A stretch of 16,518 bases of DNA from JAJYVT01 sp036796435 (GTDB taxonomy: Bacteria; Actinomycetota; Acidimicrobiia; Acidimicrobiales; RAAP-2): assembly GCA_036796435.1 (NCBI GenBank), contig DAIRCY010000055.1:1-16518 (forward strand), written 5' to 3'. The stretch's first letter is position 1. Each line of letters opens with the position of its first letter. Below, piece after piece: positions 1 to 6,185 of the stretch. The position numbers and the translations under genes were made by a program. Under the pieces are notes generated by a model. It saw nothing but the letters and a program-made list of their open reading frames with translations. It made no database searches and was not told the origin of the DNA.

Positions 1-50
1 TCCGTAGAGAACCCAAGGTTCCACCGGGGGGAGGCCCCGCTTCATGGCAT

Positions 51-1427
51 TCAGTCCCACATCATGGCGCCGAGCCTGAGGAGTCCTTCCATGTCGACGA
101 TGTCGGCGTCGAAGAAGGGCACCGTGGCCAGCACCTCGGGCCTGGTGGCGAGCTCGGCCTGCTGTTCGGCTTCGCGGCGCGCGACGAGCCCGAAATTCAA
201 GAAGCTCTCGGCGACCTCGCTGAGAACCCTCGCAGTGAGGAGCGGGTCGGTGCCGATTTGGCCGCTCAACCGATCCCCGAGCGATTCCGCGCCGTCTCGC
301 AGTTGCTCTGCCAGGATCCCTGCGTCGCGGTCACGGAAGTAGGTCGGCAGGACCTTGTTCAAGATGATGGCGCCGAGCGGCAGCTTGCGCGACACCAGTG
401 CCCGCGCGAAGAACTCCGCCTCGCGAGCCGGCGTCGCTTCCAGCGTGGAGATCACGAGGAACGTGGTGCGGCGGTCGGAAAGAAGGCGCGTGACCGCCTC
501 CGCCCGTTCGACGAACCCGGAGTACATCGACTGGAAGAGGATGAAGAATTCGGCGATGTCGCCCAAGAACTGGGTGCCGAGGATGCGGTCTGCCATTTGG
601 TAGAACGGTCTCGAGGCGAAGTTCACCACGCGCGAGCGGTAGGACGCGGTGAGCCACCGCAGCAACCGGCTGGAGAAGAAGTCTGCCATTCTTGCCGGCG
701 CGTCCAGGAAGTCGATGGCGTTGCGCGTCGGCGCAGTGTCCACGACGATCAGGTCGTACTTTCCCTGCGCGTGCAGGTCGTAGAGGCGTTCCATCGCGAT
801 GTAGTCGTGGCTCTGCACGAATCTGCCGGCGACGTTCCGGTAGAGCGGGTTCGCCAGGATCTTGTCCCGCGTGCGCGCATCGGGCGCGTGACGCCGAACC
901 AGCGCGTCCCAGCTTTCCTTCGTGTCGAGCATCGCCGCCCAGAGCTCGCCGCGCGGGGCGGAGCCGGTGGCAGAGACGAACACCTCGTCCGGGATGCGTC
1001 GCTCGACGTTGCCGAGGCCGCCCCCGGCGAGGGCGTGAGTCCCGGGGCCGGCCTGGCCGTGGCCCCGGTCGCCATCGACAGCGGCGCGCGCTCTGCCCGA
1101 GAGGCCGAGCGCATCGGCGAGACGGCGCGCCGGGTCGATCGTGACGACGAGCACCCTGCCACCGTGGTGGTACGCAGCCATTGCGGCGGTTGCCGCCGCG
1201 GCCGTGGTCTTCCCCACTCCCCCCGGCCCGCAGGCGATCACGATCTCCTTCGACGCGACGAGACCGTCGAGCGTCCCTTCCTTCGGACGCCCCGGCGGCG
1301 GCTGTACGGGGTCGTCGAAGCCGGGACCCGCGTCGTGCGGCGTCGCGGCGCCGCGCTCGGGACGTCTGCCACGTCCGGGGGGCGTTCTGGACGTTCGGGG
1401 CGGCCGATCCGGGCGGCTCGGGGTCAC
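51..1427 (-). CDS. ArsA/Get3-like P-loop ATPase (second of a tandem pair)
   Basis: A 458-residue cytoplasmic ATPase of the ArsA/Get3/MinD class. The deviant Walker A motif GPGGVGKTT is at residues 67-75, the family's TIDPARRLADALG segment at 96-108, and the Walker B/switch II motif DLIVVDTAPT at 225-234, followed by FLDAPARM. The GTG start overlaps the upstream ATPase stop as GTGA, and a GAGGAG ribosome site (1436-1441) lies 8 nt before it, so the start is well supported. The first 55 residues are a Pro/Arg-rich, probably disordered extension, and a Gly-rich stretch follows near 118-140. Adjacent paired ArsA-like genes are typical of actinobacteria; the Mycobacterium tuberculosis pair Rv3679-Rv3680 (BagA/BagB) forms a complex. 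A heteromeric ATPase with the neighbour is therefore inferred. No arsB or arsC lies nearby, so arsenite export is unlikely. The true client is unknown. Confidence 0.88.
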   Translation of the reverse strand: MTPSRPDRPPRTSRTPPGRGRRPERGAATPHDAGPGFDDPVQPPPGRPKEGTLDGLVASKEIVIACGPGGVGKTTAAAATAAMAAYHHGGRVLVVTIDPARRLADALGLSGRARAAVDGDRGHGQAGPGTHALAGGGLGNVERRIPDEVFVSATGSAPRGELWAAMLDTKESWDALVRRHAPDARTRDKILANPLYRNVAGRFVQSHDYIAMERLYDLHAQGKYDLIVVDTAPTRNAIDFLDAPARMADFFSSRLLRWLTASYRSRVVNFASRPFYQMADRILGTQFLGDIAEFFILFQSMYSGFVERAEAVTRLLSDRRTTFLVISTLEATPAREAEFFARALVSRKLPLGAIILNKVLPTYFRDRDAGILAEQLRDGAESLGDRLSGQIGTDPLLTARVLSEVAESFLNFGLVARREAEQQAELATRPEVLATVPFFDADIVDMEGLLRLGAMMWD

Positions 1428-2503
1428 AGTCCGAGCTCCTCGCCGAGCGCCTCGGCGACCTGTCGCATGGAGCGGAGCCCGTGCGCACGGGCGAACAGGT
1501 AGGGCACGTAGAGAACCGGAGGAGGGGCGGCCGGTGCGGCCGGTGCTGCCGGTGCTGCCGGGGCGGCCGGTGCTGCCGGGGCGGCCGGTGCTGCCGGGGC
1601 GCGCGGGGTTGGGCCGGGCGCGGATACCGCCTCGGAGGCGAGTCCCCCGCGCAGGCGCTGCAGGTGCTCCGCCCGCGTCCTTCTCATCGTCACGGCGAGA
1701 CGGGCACCCTCCATGAGCGGCTCGGCATCTCCGCCGAGGAGCTTCGACAGCTGGTCGCTATGCGCGTAGACCTCGTCGAAGACCTGCTCCTCATGGAGCC
1801 CGAAGAGCTCGGGGAGGACCCGGTTCACGACGACCGCGGACAGCTCGACGGTGGTCTCGGTCCGAATGCGCGCTGCAAGCTCGAGGGTCTCGTTGACGGG
1901 CATCTCCTCGGGAGTCGTGACCGCGACGAGCCCGGTGCGGCGCGGGTCGGAGAGGATGTCGAGCATCCAGTCGGTCTGGGATCGGATGAGACCGACCTTC
2001 ACAAGATCGTTGATCGCCTGCGGGGCGGAGAGCTGGCTCACGATGTGACCGGTGGCGGAGGCGTCGACGACGACCAGGTCGTACTTGCGCTCCCGCACCT
2101 CGTAGCAGAGCTTCCCCACCGTGAGGATCTCGCGCACACCCGGTGCGGCCGCCGCAACGAAGTCGAGCGCCTTGGCGAGCGGACCGAGCCGAGTCGCCAC
2201 CGGCAGGCGGAGCTGCAGACGCAGGTACTCGCGCAACGACGCTTCGGTGTCCATGGACATGACCACCACGCCGGGCGCCACCTCGCGGCCGGCAAAGTCG
2301 GTTGGCGGCGCCTCGAAGAGCGCCGCGAGGTCGCCCTTGGCATCGACCTCGCACGCGAGGACATGTTTGCCGCGCGCCGCGGCTAGCTGCGCCAGCGCGG
2401 CGGCGACCGTCGTCTTGCCGGTCCCTCCCTTCCCCGTGACGAAAAGGAGCCGTCGGTCCAGGAGCGGGGTGGGCGGTGCGTCAGCCCTGGGCCCTGTGGC
2501 CAT
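1424..2503 (-). CDS. ArsA/Get3-like P-loop ATPase (first of a tandem pair)
   Basis: A 359-residue ATPase and probable partner of the downstream ArsA-like protein. It has GKGGTGKTT at residues 24-32, a switch I-like segment CEVDAKGDLAALF at 51-63, and Walker B YDLVVVDASATGH at 141-153. Residues 301-327 are an Ala-Ala-Pro tandem repeat encoded by a 9/18-bp DNA repeat. A conserved-looking tail of about 32 residues (VLYVPYLFARAHG...) follows. The ATG at 2503 is the first sensible start ahead of the P-loop, because the frame further upstream runs through the DUF3107 gene. There is no strong ribosome site. A 6-bp hairpin (2504-2509 with 2528-2533) fills the gap to the upstream gene. The gene is 32 bp downstream of the DUF3107 gene and overlaps the next ATPase by 4 bp, which implies one transcript. 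Confidence 0.87.
   Translation of the reverse strand: MATGPRADAPPTPLLDRRLLFVTGKGGTGKTTVAAALAQLAAARGKHVLACEVDAKGDLAALFEAPPTDFAGREVAPGVVVMSMDTEASLREYLRLQLRLPVATRLGPLAKALDFVAAAAPGVREILTVGKLCYEVRERKYDLVVVDASATGHIVSQLSAPQAINDLVKVGLIRSQTDWMLDILSDPRRTGLVAVTTPEEMPVNETLELAARIRTETTVELSAVVVNRVLPELFGLHEEQVFDEVYAHSDQLSKLLGGDAEPLMEGARLAVTMRRTRAEHLQRLRGGLASEAVSAPGPTPRAPAAPAAPAAPAAPAAPAAPAAPAAPPPVLYVPYLFARAHGLRSMRQVAEALGEELGL
1523..1603 (-). repeat. In-frame 9/18-bp tandem repeat encoding Ala-Ala-Pro
   Basis: On the plus strand the 18-bp unit GGTGCTGCCGGGGCGGCC recurs from 1551 for about 2.5 copies, flanked by 9-bp variants back to about 1523. It encodes the (AAP)n linker at residues 301-327 of the ArsA-like ATPase. 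Its period is a multiple of three, so copy-number changes would keep the reading frame. Confidence 0.85.
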
Positions 2504-2535
2504 CGAGAGGGGTGGTGCCTTCCGGGGCTCTCGCT

Positions 2536-2769
2536 CTAGGGAGCGCCGAAGCCGACGCGGCGGTCCGGCGTGGGGGCTCCGACCTCCACGTACGCCACCT
2601 TGGCCACGGGAACGCCCACCCGCCGTCCCCGGCGGTCGGTCAGCCAGAGCACGGCATCCCCACCGAGCGCCGTTTCGATGTCGGCGAGCAGCTTCTCCCG
2701 GTCGACGTCCTCGCCGACTTCCACCTCGAGCTCTTTCGGGGTCTGGACGATCCCGATTCGTACGTCCAC
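2536..2769 (-). CDS. DUF3107 family small protein
   Basis: A 77-residue protein beginning VDVRIGIVQTPKELEVEV. It matches the actinobacterial DUF3107 family as I remember it (TB9.4-like, Rv3208A in M. tuberculosis): an N-terminal beta strand with xVxIGI, a 'TPKEL' turn, and a central LTDRRGRRVGVPVAKVAYVEVG block at residues 43-64. The GTG start at 2769 is preceded by GAGGAG (2775-2780) at a 5-nt spacing, which favours it over longer open-frame starts upstream. The function of the family is unknown. It is the first gene of the run leading into the two ArsA-like ATPases and is divergent from the HD phosphohydrolase gene. Its consistent place next to these ATPases would need comparative checking. 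Confidence 0.85.
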   Translation of the reverse strand: MDVRIGIVQTPKELEVEVGEDVDREKLLADIETALGGDAVLWLTDRRGRRVGVPVAKVAYVEVGAPTPDRRVGFGAP

Positions 2770-2875
2770 GCGCGCTCCTCGATGTGTGGCGCCCAGCTGG
2801 GGCGACGCCCGCGGCCCACCCTGTCGGCGGTCCGCACCTCCTCCGACGATACAGCCGCGCGCCAGAATCTCCTCC
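2770..2875. promoter_or_regulatory. Divergent intergenic region (DUF3107 gene / dGTPase-like gene)
   Basis: This 106-bp gap separates two divergent genes and must hold promoters for both, unless transcription comes from further away. The only clear element is the GAGGAG ribosome site for the DUF3107 gene at 2775-2780. I see no convincing -35/-10 pair and no inverted repeat. Confidence 0.35.
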
Positions 2876-4021
2876 ATGGACCGCAACGAGCGGTGGGCGG
2901 CGACCATGTCGGGCTTCGAAGCCGGGGACCTGCGCCTTGCCCACGAGGACGCCGGGGTCGTCGTCCCCCGAATCGGCGGTCTCGTCCGGGCGGAAGGCCC
3001 TCCGGCCGGCGGTGCGACACGGGATCGCCGGGAGGAGCTCGAGGCCGCGTTGCTGGCGCCGGGCGCCGCCCGGGGGACCGGCGCAGGGCAGCGTCAACGG
3101 CCCGAAGAGCCCGACCCGTGGAGAACCTGTTTCGAACGGGACCGGGACCGGATCCTCCACTCGACCGCATTCCGGCGCCTGGCCGGAAAGACCCAGGTGT
3201 TCGTGTTTCCCGAGGACCATCAGCGGACCCGGCTCACCCACGCCCTGGAGGTCGCACAGGTCGCGGGAAGCATCGCTCGGGCCTGCAGGCTGAACGTGGC
3301 CCTGGCGGAAGCGATCGCACTCGGGCACGACTGCGGTCACGGACCCGGGGGTCACGCAAGCGAGGAAGCGCTCGATCCGTTCCTCCCGGGAGGCTTCGAC
3401 CACGCGCCGTGGGGAGCGGACGTCTCCCTCTCGGCGCTGAACCTTTGCCGCGAGACGGCCGACGGGGTCCGGAACCACAGCTGGTCGAGGCCGTCCCCGG
3501 CGACCGCCGAGGGAGAGGTCGTCAGCTGGGCGGACCGTATCGCCTACGTCTGCCACGACTGGGAGGATGCGGTCCTCGCGGGCATCGTCTCGGACTCGAT
3601 GCTTCCCGACATCGTCCTGGAGCGGTGCGGCAGCCGGCGCAGCAGGCAGTTGGGGGCGTTCATCGAAGCGGTCGTGCGCACCGTGGTGGAGACTGGCCAC
3701 GTCGGGATGAACGGGCAGATGGCGGACGCGCTCGCGGCGTTCCGTGCCTGCAACTACGAGCACATCTACCTACGGGAGGCCTCGGTCGCCCAGGCGCGCG
3801 CGGTCGTCGCCGTGTTGCGCGCCCTCGTCGAGTATTACGTCGACCGTCCGAACGCGATACCAGCGGTGCGAGACGCAGGCGGCCTCAAGGCCGGAGAGCC
3901 GCGAGCGACCGAGGAGGCGGTTGCCTATGTGGCAGGGATGACCGACCGTTACGCGTTCCGGCAGGCGGTGGCCTTGCTTCACTGGGACCCCGCGAAGCTC
4001 CCTCGCGCCGTGGGCTGGTAG
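2876..4021 (+). CDS. dgt: dGTPase-like HD-domain triphosphohydrolase
   Basis: A 381-residue cytoplasmic protein of the dGTPase-like (COG0232) HD family, which hydrolyses dNTPs to deoxynucleoside and triphosphate. The core starts at FERDRDRILHS (86-96), followed by AFRRLAGKTQVF. Metal ligands of the HD motif are visible as H122 (RLTHALEVAQ), H151-D152 and D220 (WADRIAYVCHD). H160 and E163 match the spacing of the E. coli catalytic His126/Glu129 relative to the HD pair. The motif is divergent: GHDCGHGPGGHASEE instead of the usual GHDLGHTPFGHAGE. An N-terminal part of about 80 residues precedes the core. The ATG at 2876 is the first ATG before the family region; a second at 2906 is possible, and neither has a clear ribosome site. 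It stands alone on this strand and converges on the secreted-protein gene after a 27-bp gap with no obvious terminator. Confidence 0.85.
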   Translation: MDRNERWAATMSGFEAGDLRLAHEDAGVVVPRIGGLVRAEGPPAGGATRDRREELEAALLAPGAARGTGAGQRQRPEEPDPWRTCFERDRDRILHSTAFRRLAGKTQVFVFPEDHQRTRLTHALEVAQVAGSIARACRLNVALAEAIALGHDCGHGPGGHASEEALDPFLPGGFDHAPWGADVSLSALNLCRETADGVRNHSWSRPSPATAEGEVVSWADRIAYVCHDWEDAVLAGIVSDSMLPDIVLERCGSRRSRQLGAFIEAVVRTVVETGHVGMNGQMADALAAFRACNYEHIYLREASVAQARAVVAVLRALVEYYVDRPNAIPAVRDAGGLKAGEPRATEEAVAYVAGMTDRYAFRQAVALLHWDPAKLPRAVGW

Positions 4022-4048
4022 GCAGTCCGGCGTCAGTCCCCGCTGCGT

Positions 4049-4702
4049 TTACCAGCCGCCCGACCCGCTGCCGCCCGACCCGCTGCCGCCCGACCCGCTG
4101 CCGCCCGACCCGCTGCCGCCGGACCCGTACCCGCTGCCGCCCGACCCGCTGCTGCTCGAGGAGGTGAGGGCCGCTTTTACGGCAACTCCCTTGCTGTTGA
4201 GCACGTACCAGGTGCCCCCGAAGCTCGCGATTCCCTCCCCGTTCACTTGTCCGGCAGCCGTGTCACCCGAGTACAGGTAGAGCAGATGGTGGTCGTAGGT
4301 GACCTGGTGCTTCCTTCCGTGCTTGGTCGCCCCGAGCCTCTTTTTCGCGATGCCCTTCCCCGCACGGGGCCGCCCATGAGTCATGAGCGGCGGCCAGACG
4401 CCGATACACGCCGCCGTCTTACAGGCGAGTGACCCGCCGGAGGCCCCCATGAGGATGTACAGCGTTCGCCCGGCGGAATCGACGAGGATCTTGCCGTACT
4501 TCTTGGTCGACTCGACCTTGACGAGGGCGCCGTGGGAGCGGGCGTGATGCTCGTGTGCGGCCGCAGTCCGGACTGACCGGCTGGTGCCGCCGGCGACGGA
4601 GGGCACCACCAAGGCGGCACCAAGAGCCAGAGCGGCGGCGCACGCCATGGCGCCGGCGACGCCGGTTGCACTGCGGATCCGCCGTGTCGAGAGCTGGACC
4701 AT
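4049..4702 (-). CDS. Secreted PF03640/COG4315 repeat protein with Gly/Ser tail
   Basis: A 217-residue exported protein. A basic N-terminus with twin arginines (STRRIRS) and a hydrophobic stretch at about 14-38 form a signal peptide, with likely cleavage near SVA-GG. There is no lipobox cysteine, unlike many relatives annotated as lipoproteins. The mature part carries the family pattern twice: YGKILVDSAGRTLYIL...WPPLM (69-107) and VTYDHHLLYLYSGD...GTWYVL (135-168). C94 and C99 may form a disulfide. Residues 181-217 are a Ser/Gly repeat (GSGGS units) ending in Trp, encoded by a 15-bp tandem repeat. The ATG has a strong ribosome site, AGAGAGGAG (4709-4717), 6 nt upstream. Family function is unknown; proteins of this type are often extracytoplasmic in actinobacteria. 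It appears monocistronic. Confidence 0.85.
   Translation of the reverse strand: MVQLSTRRIRSATGVAGAMACAAALALGAALVVPSVAGGTSRSVRTAAAHEHHARSHGALVKVESTKKYGKILVDSAGRTLYILMGASGGSLACKTAACIGVWPPLMTHGRPRAGKGIAKKRLGATKHGRKHQVTYDHHLLYLYSGDTAAGQVNGEGIASFGGTWYVLNSKGVAVKAALTSSSSSGSGGSGYGSGGSGSGGSGSGGSGSGGSGSGGW
4061..4150 (-). repeat. 15-bp tandem repeat encoding the Gly/Ser tail
   Basis: On the plus strand the 15-bp unit CGACCCGCTGCCGCC occurs four times in succession (4061-4120). A variant copy and a partial copy follow to about 4150. It encodes repeated Gly-Gly-Ser-Gly-Ser in the minus-strand secreted protein. The near-identity of the copies suggests recent expansion. Confidence 0.88.
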
Positions 4703-4761
4703 GGTCAGCTCCTCTCTGTGTCACGGGTCGTTTTGGGGGAGGCTCACGTGTCCCCAGCACA

Positions 4762-4767
4762 ACGCTA
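4762..4767 (-). promoter_or_regulatory. Possible -10 element of the secreted-protein gene
   Basis: On the minus strand TAGCGT fits the actinobacterial -10 pattern TANNNT and lies about 60 nt before the ATG at 4702. No matching -35 element is visible, so this is a weak call. Confidence 0.25.
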
Positions 4768-4809
4768 GACCTGCGTGATCCGCGGGAGGCAGCGCCCCGG
4801 AGATCGGGC

Positions 4810-4837
4810 CGGCCGGCGCAGCGGGCCTCGCCGGCCG
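4810..4837 (-). terminator. GC-rich hairpin directly after mrp
   Basis: CGGCCGGCG (4810-4818) and CGCCGGCCG (4829-4837) form a perfect 9-bp stem with a 10-nt loop. It begins one base after the mrp stop codon on the minus strand. There is no T tract after it, so it is at best a GC-hairpin type terminator or an mRNA 3'-end stabiliser. Confidence 0.4.
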
Positions 4838-4838
4838 C

Positions 4839-6104
4839 TCAGCGCACGCTGAGCTCGCGGCGATAGACCCGCGCAGGGCCCATCGCAAGGAGCACGTCTG
4901 CGAGCGCCCCGAACGCCGACGCCGCCTCGCCGTCGGGGTCGCGCACCAAGACGGGGATGCCCTCGTCGCCCCCCTCGCGCAAGGTAGGCACGAGCGGCAC
5001 CTGGCCGAGGAGCGGAACGCCGAGACCGTCCGCCAGGGCCTGGCCTCCCCCGTGTCCGAAGAGCTCGTAGCGCGTGCCGTCGTCCGCGGTGAACCAGCTC
5101 ATGTTCTCGATCACGCCGCGCACCGACAGCTTCAACTTGCGCGCCGCATACGCAGAGCGTTGCGCGACTCGCTGCGCTGCAGGCTGGGGGGTGGTGACCA
5201 CGAGGATCTCGGCGCGGGTCATGTACTGGGCGAGCGACAAGGTGACGTCCCCCGTCCCCGGTGGCATGTCGACCAGGAGGACGTCGGGATCGCCCCAGTA
5301 CGCGTCGGACAGGAATTGTTCGAGCGCCTTGTGGAGCATCGGCCCGCGCCAGATCACCGGCGTGTCGTCCTCCACGAAGAACCCCATCGAGAGCACACGC
5401 ACGCCATGGCACAGCGCGGGCACGACCATGTCGCCGATCACCACGGGGTCGTGGTCCGCACCGATCATCTTCGGCACCGAGAACCCGTAGACGTCGGCAT
5501 CGAGAATCCCGACTCGCTGTCCGGCCCGGGCCAGCGCCACCCCGAGGTTCACCGTGACCGAAGACTTGCCGACGCCGCCCTTGCCCGACGAGACGCCGAC
5601 GACCCTGGTCCGCGAGCCAGGTTGGAGGAAAGAGGGGACCGGTCGTTCCTGCCCACCGTGAGGGGCGCCGTGGCCGCCGTGGCCGTGGCCGCCGTCGCCG
5701 TGGCCGCCGTGGCCGTGGCCGTGGCCGCCGTCGCCGTGGCCGCCGTCGCCGGCATCGCCCCCGGTCGCGGCGGCCGTTTCGGCCTCGTCGGCTCCCCCGC
5801 TGACAGACGCCGCCATCCGCTCCCGCAGTCGACGTCGCAGGACGTCTCGGTCCGCGTCCGCCATCAGCCCGACGCCGACGGCCGCCTCACGGACACCGGG
5901 CACCGCCGCCACCGCCGCCGCAACCCGCTCTCGCAGCTCGTCCTCGGCGGGCCAGGGCGCCGCCGGCAACGCCAGAACGACTTCGGCGCGGTGGCGTCGC
6001 ACGTCCACGGAGTGGACCATGCCGAGGTCCCCGAGGGGGAGATCCAATTCGCGCTCGACGACGGCGGCGACCGCACGCTCGACGGCTCTCTCGTCGACAG
6101 CCAT
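4839..6104 (-). CDS. mrp: Mrp/ApbC-type Fe-S carrier ATPase with His-rich linker
   Basis: A 421-residue MinD-like ATPase of the Mrp/NBP35 class, which carries and transfers Fe-S clusters in the cytoplasm. Residues 1-82 are a MIP18/DUF59-type domain. Residues 121-149 form a Gly/His-rich linker with nine histidines. The ATPase part has SGKGGVGKSS (173-182), LDADVYG (201-207), PVIWRGPM (249-256) and LLVDMPPGTGD (276-286). The C-terminal CxxC that bridges a cluster in many Mrp proteins is absent: after IENMSWF comes TADDGTRYELFG. The protein has only one cysteine (C232), a condition I believe is common in actinobacterial Mrp. ATG 6104 is preferred because AGAGGG lies 5 nt upstream; the frame also allows GTG 6146. 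The gene is divergent from a SufR-like regulator gene, which supports a role in Fe-S assembly. Confidence 0.92.
   Translation of the reverse strand: MAVDERAVERAVAAVVERELDLPLGDLGMVHSVDVRRHRAEVVLALPAAPWPAEDELRERVAAAVAAVPGVREAAVGVGLMADADRDVLRRRLRERMAASVSGGADEAETAAATGGDAGDGGHGDGGHGHGHGGHGDGGHGHGGHGAPHGGQERPVPSFLQPGSRTRVVGVSSGKGGVGKSSVTVNLGVALARAGQRVGILDADVYGFSVPKMIGADHDPVVIGDMVVPALCHGVRVLSMGFFVEDDTPVIWRGPMLHKALEQFLSDAYWGDPDVLLVDMPPGTGDVTLSLAQYMTRAEILVVTTPQPAAQRVAQRSAYAARKLKLSVRGVIENMSWFTADDGTRYELFGHGGGQALADGLGVPLLGQVPLVPTLREGGDEGIPVLVRDPDGEAASAFGALADVLLAMGPARVYRRELSVR
5652..5744 (-). repeat. mrp: Low-complexity tract encoding Gly/His repeats in Mrp
   Basis: Short repeated units of the GTGGCC/GCCGTC type on the plus strand encode GGHGDGGHGHGHGG-like sequence at residues 121-151 of Mrp. 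The tract lies exactly between the N-terminal domain and the ATPase domain. Confidence 0.8.
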
Positions 6105-6167
6105 GGCCTCCCTCTGCCGTCCTACCTGCTCCGGCCTTGCAGCCACGGCGGCGTCGGCCGGGCGCCC

Positions 6168-6184
6168 GTCGGTAGACTACCGAC
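6168..6184. promoter_or_regulatory. Perfect 17-bp palindrome: candidate operator with divergent -10 elements
   Basis: GTCGGTAG-A-CTACCGAC is a perfect inverted repeat with 8-bp arms and a one-base centre. It lies one base before the GTG at 6186 of the SufR-like regulator gene. TAGACT (6172-6177, plus) and TAGTCT (6179-6174, minus) both fit the actinobacterial -10 pattern TANNNT. The plus-strand element would start transcription at or next to the GTG, giving a leaderless mRNA. The minus-strand element would start transcription about 60 nt before the mrp ATG. A repressor bound here would block both promoters. Confidence 0.6.
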
Positions 6185-6185
6185 C

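Noticed and set aside
258..1502. Plus-strand open frame opposite the ArsA-like ATPase
   Set aside because: There is no family resemblance, and the minus-strand frame has Walker motifs and a ribosome site.
51..2503. Arsenic resistance operon
   Set aside because: The ATPases resemble ArsA, but no arsB, arsC or arsR is present. Paired ArsA-like proteins in actinobacteria are of the Get3/BagAB kind.
2504..3763. N-terminal extension of the first ArsA-like frame up to 3763
   Set aside because: The frame is open only because of high GC. It passes through the DUF3107 and dGTPase genes and has no conserved sequence before ATG 2503.
4061..4150. The 15-bp tandem repeat as a possible CRISPR array or replication iterons
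   Set aside because: The units adjoin without spacers, lie inside a coding frame and encode Gly/Ser repeats.
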